Positions 43,209 through 51,757 of a stretch of 64,000 bases of DNA are shown here, in pieces (within the stretch, counting starts at the first letter, position 1; every line of letters begins with the position of its first letter). Position numbers and translations under genes: made by a program. The notes beneath the pieces are model-generated. The model was not told the origin of the DNA. It saw only the letters and a list, made by a program, of their open reading frames with translations, and searched no databases. Source of the stretch: Pelagovum sp. HNIBRBA483 (GTDB lineage: Bacteria > Pseudomonadota > Alphaproteobacteria > Rhodobacterales > Rhodobacteraceae); assembly GCF_040931995.1 (NCBI RefSeq), contig NZ_CP162412.1:2326001-2390000 (forward strand), written 5' to 3'.

Positions 43209-44405
43209 ATGATGCGGAAAAACAGCAGAATATTCTCGACCGAGGACGCGCGACGGCAAGCAAAACGGCGCCTGCCCCGTCTGATCTTTGACTTTATCGA
43301 AGGGGCAGCAGGGCGCGAAACCGGCTCTGCGCGTAATGTGTCACAGTTCGATAACATCATGCTGCAACCCCGCGTGATGGCGGATGTTGCGCAGTGTTCG
43401 TTAGCAACGGAACTGATGGGGCAGTCTTACAAGGTGCCGTTTGGAATTGCCCCGATGGGCATGTGCAACCTTGTCCATCCAAAGGCTGACACATCGCTAG
43501 CCGATACCGCAAAGGCGATCGGTTTCCCTGTGTGCCTGTCCTCAGCGGCATCAACCTCAATCGAGGACATGGCCGGCATGGCGGGATCGCACGCGTGGTT
43601 TCAACTCTACTTTGGAGCCTCTGAGGAAGCGTCTTTGGCAATGGTCGACCGCGCCCGAGTTGCCGGTTACGACACGCTCGTTTTGACTGTGGATGTACCA
43701 CAAGTCTCGCGGAGGGTGCGCGATCTACGCAACGGTTTCACGGTCCCTTTTGCAATGACGCCCAGCGCGTTTATGGACTTCGCAACCCACCCGCGTTGGT
43801 CTTTGAGCACACTTGCCTTTGGCGCACCGCGCCCGATGAATTTTACTGATAGCAATGGGGTAAACACCTTCGACCGCGGGGCAAGCCGGTCTGGCGCCGA
43901 TTGGGCCTTTTTGGAGGCCTTGCGGGGCAAGTGGCCAGGCAAGCTCATAGTCAAAGGCGTCACATCTGCCACAGACGCCCGTCGGATCCGCAGTCTTGGC
44001 GCGGACGCAATTTACGTTTCCAACCATGGCGGGCGGCAATTGGACTCTGTGCCGCCTGCGATCAGTCTTTTACCTTTGATACGCGAGGCAGTTGGCCCGG
44101 ATTTCCCATTGCTTTTTGACAGTGGCATTCGCAACGGGGAAGATATCATCAAGGCCCTCGCTCTTGGCGCTGATTTTGTCATGATAGGACGCCCTGCCCT
44201 GTTTGCACTGGCGGCAGAAGGCGCTGCCGGATTGAACGCACTGCTTAAGTGCTTCGAGGCAGAAATCAGCGTTGTGATGGCACAACTGGGTGTCACCTCT
44301 ATCAGCCAACTCGGGCCAAACGTCGTGTTTGATAACGCGGCTGCTAAGGGCGATGGCCTTGAAAAAACACCGCGAGCGGCTTTGCAACTTGCCGCCAAAA
44401 CCTAA
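43209..44405 (+). CDS. FMN-dependent alpha-hydroxy-acid oxidase/dehydrogenase (LldD/glycolate-oxidase family)
   Basis: Flavoenzyme oxidising an L-2-hydroxy acid to the 2-oxo acid. The ATG at 43209 (or 43212) gives about 398 residues beginning SRIFSTEDARRQAKRRLPR; earlier in-frame codons to 43119 are not family-like. Landmarks are GMCNLVHPKADTSLADTAKA, PVCLSSAASTSIEDMAG, DTLVLTVDVPQVSRRVRD, the catalytic His and Arg in YVSNHGGRQLDSVPPAI, and FDSGIRNGEDIIKALALGAD for phosphate binding. The substrate could be lactate, glycolate, mandelate or a relative. The next gene starts 15 bases downstream, so the two appear cotranscribed. Confidence 0.92.
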   Translation: MMRKNSRIFSTEDARRQAKRRLPRLIFDFIEGAAGRETGSARNVSQFDNIMLQPRVMADVAQCSLATELMGQSYKVPFGIAPMGMCNLVHPKADTSLADTAKAIGFPVCLSSAASTSIEDMAGMAGSHAWFQLYFGASEEASLAMVDRARVAGYDTLVLTVDVPQVSRRVRDLRNGFTVPFAMTPSAFMDFATHPRWSLSTLAFGAPRPMNFTDSNGVNTFDRGASRSGADWAFLEALRGKWPGKLIVKGVTSATDARRIRSLGADAIYVSNHGGRQLDSVPPAISLLPLIREAVGPDFPLLFDSGIRNGEDIIKALALGADFVMIGRPALFALAAEGAAGLNALLKCFEAEISVVMAQLGVTSISQLGPNVVFDNAAAKGDGLEKTPRAALQLAAKT

Positions 44406-44420
44406 AGTGAGACATATCAA

Positions 44421-46139
44421 ATGACAGATCCCAGGTTGATAAGAGGCGGCGCCCTATTGGCCCGCGCCTTCAAAGAAAAAGGCGTAGAGCATGCCTTCAC
44501 GCTAGCGGGTGGCTTCTGCAATCCGGCACTTGAAGGGTTCATGGAATGTCAAATGCCTGTGATCAACACGCCTCATGAACAAATCGCGGGGCATTTGGCA
44601 GATGGTCATGCTCGGATAACCCGTAAACCTGTGGTCTGCCTTGTTGGCCCTGAAGGATTTGCCAACGCCGTCCCCGCGATGCTGGAAGCCGGAGGCGAGC
44701 GCAGCCCGGTGATTTTTGTAACTGGCTCCTCAACGCTCAAACGCCAAGGCGCAGGGGGGTTCAAAGAAATCGACGATGTGGCAATCGCGGCGCCCTTGGT
44801 CAAATATTCGGTCCAGATTACTGACGGCGAACGGATCAGCGAATTTGTGAATCGCGCATGGACCGCAGCCACAACCGGCTACCCTGGCCCCGTCCATATT
44901 TCGCTGCCAGTGGACATCATGTTCTCATCATTCGCTGCAGACGCTGGGTTGGAAGAACGTCCGTTCAATCGCAGCGACCGCCCCGTTGCAAGAGCGTGGC
45001 CTGATCCCTCAGCCTTGGCTGTTGTTTTGGACAAGGTGAAGCAAGCCGAACGCCCCGTCATCATTGGCGGCCACGGCGTCTGGTGGTCAAAGGCCGAAGA
45101 CAAACTTGAACAGGTCGGCAAGGCTTTGCGCCTGCCCATTTTCAATGTTCCCTACCATTCCAAACTTCTGGGCGAAGAATCCGAGGCCTACATGGGTTTG
45201 GCTGATTTCCATCAATATCATCCATCGAAACCGGCGATACACGAGGCTGATCTGGTGCTGATGATCGGCGGGCGCTTGGACAACCAGATGAACTTTGGCA
45301 ATCCGCCGTTCTTTCCAAAAGATCAAACTCTCATCTGCATCAACGGTAGCCATGAAGAATTGGAATACAATCAAGCCGCCGATGAGGTGCTGTTATCTGA
45401 CCCCGGTGCTTTCCTGGATGCCCTCGGTGGGGTGGGTAAAACCTGGCCCGATTGGTTCGATCTGCAACGAACCCGCCGTGCCGCTTGGGTTGATGAATGG
45501 TACGAACACATCGAAGCCGAGTCCGCCAAACCCGGCAAGATGCATCCGCTGCAACTCTCGCTGGATGTGCAGGACCAAATGGGCGACGAGGACTGGTTGA
45601 TTTTTGACGGTGGCAACACCCATTTCTGGTCAGAAATCGCAGTCAATATGGCCGGATGGCGAGGTCAAAAACTGGGTGGCATCATGCATCCCGGCAATTA
45701 CTCCCTGCTGGGGGTCGGCGTGTCTTTTGGCATCTCGGCCAAGGCGCTCAACCCGGATAGCAATGTAGTAGTCATTTCTGGTGACGGGGCGTTTCTTTCC
45801 GGTGGCCTTTCGATTGAATCCGCCTTTCAGGAAGGCCTGCCGATCACCATTGTCATCGACAACAACAACGGCCTTGATTGCATCAGCCAACAACAAGAAC
45901 GCCTTTTCAAAAACGGAAAACACTTCGCAACTGATTTCCGGGATATCCCGTTCCATACAATGTGCGAAGGCATGGGCGGGCATGGGGAACTGGTCGAAAC
46001 CCGCGACCAGCTTGCCCCCGCCTTGAAACGTGCGATGGCCAGCGGCAAGGTCGCAATCGTCAACGTCAAATGCCGCGGTGTGATCAGTCCGATTGTGGCC
46101 GCGACATCAGACAAGCGAGACAAGGCTTCGATAGAATAA
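44421..46139 (+). CDS. thiamine-diphosphate enzyme, acetolactate-synthase-like
   Basis: ThDP-dependent decarboxylase or carboligase of 572 residues with the three-domain acetolactate synthase plan. The catalytic Glu is in NTPHEQIAGHLADGHARITR near residue 53, which argues against glyoxylate carboligase, where that Glu is replaced. The ThDP/Mg motif is VVISGDGAFLSGGLSIESAF near residue 453 with IVIDNNNGLDCI following. The central domain (PVIIGGHGVWWSKAEDKLEQ) fits. It is not the biosynthetic IlvB: no regulatory subunit follows. The stop overlaps the next start (TAATG). Its substrate is unknown; coupling with the oxidase suggests a 2-oxo acid. Confidence 0.9.
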   Translation: MTDPRLIRGGALLARAFKEKGVEHAFTLAGGFCNPALEGFMECQMPVINTPHEQIAGHLADGHARITRKPVVCLVGPEGFANAVPAMLEAGGERSPVIFVTGSSTLKRQGAGGFKEIDDVAIAAPLVKYSVQITDGERISEFVNRAWTAATTGYPGPVHISLPVDIMFSSFAADAGLEERPFNRSDRPVARAWPDPSALAVVLDKVKQAERPVIIGGHGVWWSKAEDKLEQVGKALRLPIFNVPYHSKLLGEESEAYMGLADFHQYHPSKPAIHEADLVLMIGGRLDNQMNFGNPPFFPKDQTLICINGSHEELEYNQAADEVLLSDPGAFLDALGGVGKTWPDWFDLQRTRRAAWVDEWYEHIEAESAKPGKMHPLQLSLDVQDQMGDEDWLIFDGGNTHFWSEIAVNMAGWRGQKLGGIMHPGNYSLLGVGVSFGISAKALNPDSNVVVISGDGAFLSGGLSIESAFQEGLPITIVIDNNNGLDCISQQQERLFKNGKHFATDFRDIPFHTMCEGMGGHGELVETRDQLAPALKRAMASGKVAIVNVKCRGVISPIVAATSDKRDKASIE

Positions 46140-46474
46140 TGGCGATACTTTCCTCACACACTCTGAATGGCACTGATGGCACCCACGCGGGAGAAATTGC
46201 TGTGACGCTCACAAACCTGACCAGCGGCGCAGTCGTACTGAGCGCCGCGATGGATGCCGGTGGGCGGCTGTCTCAAGACATTCCGGCGGAACAGATTGAC
46301 CCGAATGCGACTTACGAGCTGGTTTTTGACACCGCCAACTATTGGGCAGCGCGCAAAATCCCCGCCACTGTGAGCCAGATCGCCTTGCGGTTCACCATGT
46401 CAGACCCCGAGGGGGCATATCATATGCCGATTATTCTAAACCCCAATTCCTATTCAATGTGGATGTCCGCCTAA
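46139..46474 (+). CDS. 5-hydroxyisourate hydrolase-like (transthyretin-related) protein
   Basis: 111-residue protein of the transthyretin-like fold. The N-terminus AILSSHTLNGTDGTHAGEIA matches the LSTHVLDT--G-PA signature of HIU hydrolases. The active-site residues of that family appear as His7, Arg43 (DAGGRLSQ) and His95 (EGAYHMPIILNP), with YELVFDTANYWAARKIP and RFTMSDP in between. The C-terminal tetrapeptide YRGS, diagnostic of true HIU hydrolases, is replaced by YSMWMSA, so the substrate pocket must differ. Start and stop overlap both neighbours (TAATG each side). It probably hydrolyses a cyclic amide related to, but not, hydroxyisourate. Confidence 0.8.
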   Translation: MAILSSHTLNGTDGTHAGEIAVTLTNLTSGAVVLSAAMDAGGRLSQDIPAEQIDPNATYELVFDTANYWAARKIPATVSQIALRFTMSDPEGAYHMPIILNPNSYSMWMSA

Positions 46475-47583
46475 TGGATGGTCTGAATATGTCTCGGCGC
46501 ATCCGCCGCACCCCCTATACTGACCGTGTCGAACAGGCCGGCGTTCGCGGATTCTCTGTCGTCAACCATATGCTGTTGCCCAAGGCGTTCCAAACAACGG
46601 TCGAACAAGACTACTGGCACCTTCGGGAACACGTCCAGCTCTGGGACGTGTCTTGCCAGCGTCAAGTCCAGATCACGGGACCAGATGCCTCCACCCTCGT
46701 CCAATGGATGACACCGCGCAATATTGCGCGCGCCAAGGTTGGTGATTGTTTCTATATCCCTATCATCGACGCGCAAGGCGGGCTGATCAACGACCCTGTT
46801 ATGCTAAAACTAGCTGAGGACTGCTTTTGGCTGTCCATCGCGGATAGTGACGTGTTGCTATATGCAATGGGTCTGGCGCTTGGCCGCGGCTGGGATGTCG
46901 AGGTGAGCGAACCAGACGTCTCGCCACTGGCCATACAAGGCCCCAAAGCTGAAGACCTTCTAGCCGGACTGTTTGGCGCCCATATTCGCGACATGGGGTT
47001 TTTTAAATATGGCTGGATTGACTTTCAGGGCACCAAACAATTGATCGCCCGCTCGGGCTATTCCCGCCAAGGTGGGTTCGAGATTTATTTGAACGGGGGG
47101 CATCTTGGACCAGCCCTGTGGGACGCAATCTGGGATGCAGGTCAGGCGCACCGCATCACCCCGGGTTGCCCCAACCTGATCGAACGGATTGAAGGCGGCC
47201 TTTTGTCATACGGCAACGAATTCACCCGCGAGAACAATCCGTTTGAGATTGGGCACGGCAAGTTTTGCGTCATAGATGGCTCGATCGACTATGTCGGCCG
47301 CGCGGCTTTGCAGAACATCGCAGCGAACGGTGTGGCCCGCGAAATTCGAGGAGTGAAGTTCGATGGTGGGCCTTGTCCGACCTGCTCAAAACCATGGCCT
47401 GTGATGGTTGGCGACACGCGCGTTGGTCAGATCACCTCTGCCATCTGGTCCCCGCGCCTGAAATGCAACGTTGGGCAATCCATGATTGACCGTGGTTTTT
47501 GGGACGCAGGCCAGTCGGTCACCGTCCACGCGCAGGACGGGACAGTGCGCTCAGGTCATGTCTCGTTGTTGCCCTTCGCCTGA
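46474..47583 (+). CDS. DmdA-like tetrahydrofolate-dependent demethylase (GcvT family)
   Basis: GcvT-fold protein of 369 residues. By remembered sequence it resembles DMSP demethylase DmdA along its whole length: RRTPYTDRVEQAGVRGFSVV, NHMLLP, LREHVQLWDVSCQRQVQITG, PIIDAQGGLINDPV, SIADSDVLLYAMG, EPDVSPLAIQGPKAEDLL, and IERIEGGLLSYGNEFTREN. DmdA transfers the methyl of DMSP to folate; GcvT relatives include other folate-dependent demethylases. In this context, downstream of a HIU-hydrolase-like gene, the substrate is more likely a different S-, N- or O-methyl compound. The ATG overlaps the preceding stop. A paralogue is at 57309. Confidence 0.85.
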   Translation: MDGLNMSRRIRRTPYTDRVEQAGVRGFSVVNHMLLPKAFQTTVEQDYWHLREHVQLWDVSCQRQVQITGPDASTLVQWMTPRNIARAKVGDCFYIPIIDAQGGLINDPVMLKLAEDCFWLSIADSDVLLYAMGLALGRGWDVEVSEPDVSPLAIQGPKAEDLLAGLFGAHIRDMGFFKYGWIDFQGTKQLIARSGYSRQGGFEIYLNGGHLGPALWDAIWDAGQAHRITPGCPNLIERIEGGLLSYGNEFTRENNPFEIGHGKFCVIDGSIDYVGRAALQNIAANGVAREIRGVKFDGGPCPTCSKPWPVMVGDTRVGQITSAIWSPRLKCNVGQSMIDRGFWDAGQSVTVHAQDGTVRSGHVSLLPFA

Positions 47584-47643
47584 CCATTTTGCAGCGGCCC
47601 AGATCGCACCCAATGCGCGGACGGAAAGTTCCACGGCAACATC

Positions 47644-47784
47644 TTACTTTGGTGCTGCTGCCACAACTGCCTCTTTTGCAACAGCCTTTGCAAGTTCGCC
47701 TATCCGGCTGAAGACATCGACATTCACAGCTGCGGCGGAATACCTAGCCACTCTGAAGCGCGCGCACGATGCCAAGGACAACAT
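47644..47784 (-). CDS. possible 46-residue ORF following the ABC operon
   Basis: Small minus-strand frame that starts two bases after the stop of the ABC ATPase gene, so it could be translated by reinitiation. The product ends VNVDVFSRIGELAKAVAKEA followed by VVAAAPK, alanine-rich and helical in character. It has no recognised family and a weak ribosome-binding site. It may be a fragment or not a gene. Confidence 0.25.
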   Translation of the reverse strand: MLSLASCARFRVARYSAAAVNVDVFSRIGELAKAVAKEAVVAAAPK

Positions 47785-47786
47785 GA

Positions 47787-49832
47787 TCAGGCGCGTTGTT
47801 CCTTGGCTTCCTGACTTTGCACTGCTGCAAGCTCTGCAATGGAATGGTGGCACCTTATCGCATGGCCCTCTGTGCCATGCTGCCAAGGCGGCATGTCAGT
47901 GTCACAAATCCGCCCGATCTTGCGCGGACAACGGCGTTGGAACGGACACCCTTGCGCGGGCGGTGACAGCTCTACTACATCATCAGCGCTCAGCGTCGGA
48001 GCAGTGTCAGGATCAGGTTCCAATACCGCTCCCAAAAGAACCTCGGTATAGGGATGCGAGGGCGTGGCGTAGACATCTGCCGAGGGTCCCAATTCACATA
48101 ATCGCCCCTGATACAGCACCGCAACGCGGTCGGATAGCGCCCGCACAACTGCGAGGTCATGACTGACGAAAACATAGGTCGTACCTTGGGTCGCCTTGAG
48201 ACTATTCAGCAGGTCCAAAACGGCGGCTTGAACAGATACATCCAGCGCCGATGTCACTTCGTCACACAGCACAAGATCCGGTTCAGCGGCGAAGGCCCGC
48301 GCGATGGCAACCCGTTGCTTTTCACCGCCCGAAAGCTGGCTGGGCAAACGGTCCAGATAATGCGCGCCAAGACGGACCCGGTCCAAAATCTCGGCAGAGC
48401 GTTGATGCAGTGCCTCCCCGGTCAGCCCAAAATACAGCTTCAACGGCTGTTCAAGAATTTGCGCAATGGTTTGGCGTGGATTGAGGCTGTCATCAGGGTT
48501 TTGGAAAATCAGCTGAATCTTGCGCAGATGATCCGGGCTACGCTGTTCAACCTTTGGTGCCAAAGCACCGTCGCCGGCGACAGTGATATTGCCACCAGAT
48601 GGCGGAAGTAGCCCCGCGATAGATTTGAGAATTGTCGATTTACCTGATCCGCTTTCTCCCACAAGGCCCAGTGTTTCGCCTTTTGCAATGGTAATCTCGA
48701 TACCATCAACCGTAGCGACATGGTCGCCATGCCTTCTCAGGATTTTGTCGAGCAGCCCAGGTTGATTATAGCTGATCGACACGTCTCGCAAATGCAATGC
48801 AGCGGGTGCGTTTTCGTCAAAGGTCGCTGGAATTACGCCGCTGCCAACCAAGGACAGTTTATGCGCGTCCTGGTGATGAAAGCATCGCACGGCTTCGCCG
48901 CTCGGCAAGCTTTCAAGCTCAGGGCGACAATCGCAACATGCGTCCTGCGCCAAAGCGCATCGATCAACAAAGGAACAGCCGTTCCCCGCGCCTCCCGGCG
49001 ACGGAGGGCGCCCGTCCAATGCAACCGGCAACCTTGGATCGCTGAGCTTTGGGATCGAGGCCAGAAGCCCGCGCGCATACGGGTGGATCGGCGCCTTCAG
49101 CACCTGTCGAGCAGCGCCTTCCAGCACGACCTCACCCGCATACATTACCACAACACGGTCACAGACCCGCGCAATCGCGCCAAGATCGTGGCTGACATAG
49201 ACCATCGCCATGCCGCGATCCCGTGCGATGTCGCGGAGTAATTCAAGGATATGGGCTTGCGTTGTGACATCGAGTCCAGTGGTTGGTTCGTCCAGCAACA
49301 ACGCGGTTGGTTCACCCGCCAATGCCATCGCGATTGCCGCGCGTTGTTGTTGCCCGCCGGACAACTCATGTGGAAAACGAGTCATGATCGCCTGTGGATC
49401 AGGCAAGCGCACTTGTCCGAGGAGTTCCACAGCCTTGGCGGGGTAGTGTTCTTCAGCCACCTCAGAATGCAGGCGCAATGCCTCAATAAGCTGCGCGCCA
49501 ATCCGTAGGGTCGGCGTCAGAGATTGTCCCGAATTCTGCGGAATCAGCGCCAGTTCGCCGCCTCGAATTTTCTCAAGCTCGGTACGGGTGCGGGCGAACA
49601 TATCTTGCCCCTGAAAAGTGACCGACCCCTCGAGCAACTTCAACCCTCGTTTCAGATAACCCATAGCAGCGAGCGCGAGCGTAGATTTACCCGACCCGCT
49701 CTCACCAACGATGCCGATGCTTTCGCCGGCATTCACGGTCAAATCAATGTTGCGCAGCACGGGTAACGTTGCGCCGGACATGCCCTTAAATCCTACCGAA
49801 ATGTTTCGGATTTCTATCAATGGTGTCGTCAT
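47787..49832 (-). CDS. ABC transporter ATP-binding protein, fused DppD-DppF type
   Basis: Two nucleotide-binding domains of the oligopeptide/dipeptide/nickel type in one 681-residue protein. Domain 1 has [19 protein letters not shown] (Walker A), [15 protein letters not shown] (signature) and [14 protein letters not shown] (Walker B). Domain 2 repeats this with [35 protein letters not shown] and [12 protein letters not shown]. Each is followed by the oligopeptide-ABC C-terminal cysteine region ([40 protein letters not shown]). The start at 49832 overlaps the permease stop by ATGA. Fusions of this kind occur in Rhodobacterales and remove the need for two ATPase genes. Confidence 0.94.
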   Translation of the reverse strand: MTTPLIEIRNISVGFKGMSGATLPVLRNIDLTVNAGESIGIVGESGSGKSTLALAAMGYLKRGLKLLEGSVTFQGQDMFARTRTELEKIRGGELALIPQNSGQSLTPTLRIGAQLIEALRLHSEVAEEHYPAKAVELLGQVRLPDPQAIMTRFPHELSGGQQQRAAIAMALAGEPTALLLDEPTTGLDVTTQAHILELLRDIARDRGMAMVYVSHDLGAIARVCDRVVVMYAGEVVLEGAARQVLKAPIHPYARGLLASIPKLSDPRLPVALDGRPPSPGGAGNGCSFVDRCALAQDACCDCRPELESLPSGEAVRCFHHQDAHKLSLVGSGVIPATFDENAPAALHLRDVSISYNQPGLLDKILRRHGDHVATVDGIEITIAKGETLGLVGESGSGKSTILKSIAGLLPPSGGNITVAGDGALAPKVEQRSPDHLRKIQLIFQNPDDSLNPRQTIAQILEQPLKLYFGLTGEALHQRSAEILDRVRLGAHYLDRLPSQLSGGEKQRVAIARAFAAEPDLVLCDEVTSALDVSVQAAVLDLLNSLKATQGTTYVFVSHDLAVVRALSDRVAVLYQGRLCELGPSADVYATPSHPYTEVLLGAVLEPDPDTAPTLSADDVVELSPPAQGCPFQRRCPRKIGRICDTDMPPWQHGTEGHAIRCHHSIAELAAVQSQEAKEQRA

Positions 49833-50719
49833 ACTGGTGCCTTTTGCGCACGATCGATGCCAAGGGCTTTGGCTAAAGCGTCTGCAGTTAGATTGATCCC
49901 GATGATCAATGAAGAAAGTGCGATAACAGGCCCCAGAACGCCCCAGGGCGCAAAGGACATGAACCCGCGCGCATCGGCAATCATCAGACCCCAATCAGGT
50001 GTTGGCGGCGACACGCCAAAACCAAGGAAAGACAGGGATGAAAAGGCCAGCAACATCCACGACCAGCGCATCGCACCTTCGACCATCAACGTGTCCAATA
50101 CATTAGGCAGCAATTCATGGCGGATAATCGTCAGGCGGCTGTGCCCACGCGCCCTTGCGGCTGAAACAAAATCGCGTGCAACAACGTCATGTGTCGCAGC
50201 GCGGGCAATGCGGATCACTGGTATGCCGTAAAAGAAGGCTAGCGTCGGGATCAAAACCTCGATGCCCGTGCCGAATGTCACAATCAACACCAACATCTTC
50301 AAAATCCACGGCAAAGAAAGGAAGGCATCCACAACACGCATCAGAACCTCATCCACGCGCCCGCCAACCAGCCCAAAAAAGATGCCAAAAAGCCCTCCCC
50401 ATGCGACCGCTATTGGAGTTGCGATGCCTGTAACCAGCAGCGCCTCGCGCCCGCCCAGCAAGACGCGGGTAAACACATCGCGGCCGAGATGATCCGTGCC
50501 CAACCAATGGCTAGCCTCTGGCGCTGTGAGCATCATCGCACTGTTCATCGCCTTGTAGTCATAGGGCACAATCCACGGGCTGACCAAGGCCAGCACAACA
50601 TGGAATACCACCAAGAACAGACCAATCGCACCTGAGGGACGCGAGACAACATCTCGCAACACCGAAAGGATTCGCATCAAACGAGTGTTTTGCCGTGGAA
50701 CTACTGCTGTAAGGGTCAT
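49829..50719 (-). CDS. ABC transporter permease, DppC family
   Basis: Inner-membrane subunit of 296 residues with about six helices. From the ATG at 50719, which overlaps the preceding permease stop, it begins TLTAVVPRQNTRLMRILSVL, the N-terminal segment of DppC-type permeases. It carries LGTDHLGRDVFTRVLLGGRE, a conserved DppC stretch, and the EAA coupling loop is in ATHDVVARDFVSAARARGHS. It is the third gene of the operon SBP-DppB-DppC-ATPase. Confidence 0.94.
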   Translation of the reverse strand: MTLTAVVPRQNTRLMRILSVLRDVVSRPSGAIGLFLVVFHVVLALVSPWIVPYDYKAMNSAMMLTAPEASHWLGTDHLGRDVFTRVLLGGREALLVTGIATPIAVAWGGLFGIFFGLVGGRVDEVLMRVVDAFLSLPWILKMLVLIVTFGTGIEVLIPTLAFFYGIPVIRIARAATHDVVARDFVSAARARGHSRLTIIRHELLPNVLDTLMVEGAMRWSWMLLAFSSLSFLGFGVSPPTPDWGLMIADARGFMSFAPWGVLGPVIALSSLIIGINLTADALAKALGIDRAQKAPV

Positions 50720-51675
50720 CCGCGCCTCATATGCAATGTGCGTAGCCGGGGGTTGGCAAACATGGTCAGGATATCGGCAGATAGGTTCACACAAACGTAA
50801 ACCGTTGCGACGATCAGGGCGATGGCCTGCACAACCGGCAAATCGCGGTCCGAGATGGCGTCAATCATCATCCGGCCCAAACCGGGGTAGTTGAACACGA
50901 CTTCGATCACGACGACCCCGCCCAGAAGCCAAGCAATCGTCAGGGCCACAACATTGATCGCAGGTAACAAAGCGTTAGGCAAAGCATGTCTGAACACGAT
51001 ACGCCAGTACGGCACACCCTTCAGCGTCGCCATTTGAATGTAGTCGCCCGCCATCACCTCGATCACTGATGATCGGACCATGCGGAGGATATGCGCAGTC
51101 ATCACCATTGTGAGCACTGAAACGGGCAGAATGATTTCGGGGAAAAACTCTGAAGCCGGCGCATTCGCCGAGGTCAATACAATGCCTGGCAGCCATCCCA
51201 ACCAGACCGAGAAGACAAGGATCAACACTGTGGCTGAGACAAACTCAGGTATGGTCATGGCAAAAATCGCCAGTGTCGAGATCGTCAGATCTACGGGTCG
51301 GTCGCGCCAAAGTCCTGTCACAACGCCAAGAAAAATCGCCAATGGGACGCCTAAAGCGAGGGAACAGGCGGCCAACAAAAGTGAGTTCTTAAGGCGGCTC
51401 CCAACCAACTCAGCGATGCTCTTTTCACCATTGGCAGACACGCCCAAGTCACCACGGACTGCACTGGTGGCCCAGTCAAGGTAGCGTTCAACCGCGGGGC
51501 GGTTCAGACCCTGCGCCTCACGACAATTTTCCAGCAGTTTACCTTTGGCCTCGCGCTCCAAAAACGCGGTGCAACTGTCGCCTGGCAACATTTCAACGCC
51601 TGCGAAAATGATCATTGAAACGATCCAGACCGTGACAATGCCCAAAAACAATCGACGGAGCAGCATGGCAAGCAT
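50716..51675 (-). CDS. ABC transporter permease, DppB family
   Basis: Partner permease of 319 residues with six predicted helices, beginning MLAMLLRRLFLGIVTVWIVS. The periplasmic loop GDSCTAFLEREAKGKLLENC is longer than in many DppB proteins. The coupling loop EVMAGDYIQMATLKGVPYWR followed by IVFRHALPNALLP is a textbook DppB feature. It starts 82 bases after the binding-protein gene and overlaps the next permease by four bases. Confidence 0.94.
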   Translation of the reverse strand: MLAMLLRRLFLGIVTVWIVSMIIFAGVEMLPGDSCTAFLEREAKGKLLENCREAQGLNRPAVERYLDWATSAVRGDLGVSANGEKSIAELVGSRLKNSLLLAACSLALGVPLAIFLGVVTGLWRDRPVDLTISTLAIFAMTIPEFVSATVLILVFSVWLGWLPGIVLTSANAPASEFFPEIILPVSVLTMVMTAHILRMVRSSVIEVMAGDYIQMATLKGVPYWRIVFRHALPNALLPAINVVALTIAWLLGGVVVIEVVFNYPGLGRMMIDAISDRDLPVVQAIALIVATVYVCVNLSADILTMFANPRLRTLHMRRG

Positions 51676-51757
51676 TGATCAAAACCTGACTGTTTGGAAA
51701 AGACGGGGCGTAAGGATACCCTCACGCCCCTTTTCGTTGGTTATGCCAAGATTGCAG

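Noticed and set aside
44421..46139. Assignment as glyoxylate carboligase (Gcl), suggested by the HIU-like neighbour
   Set aside because: The catalytic Glu is present in HEQIAGHLADG, whereas Gcl lacks it, and no tartronate semialdehyde reductase or hydroxypyruvate isomerase gene is adjacent.
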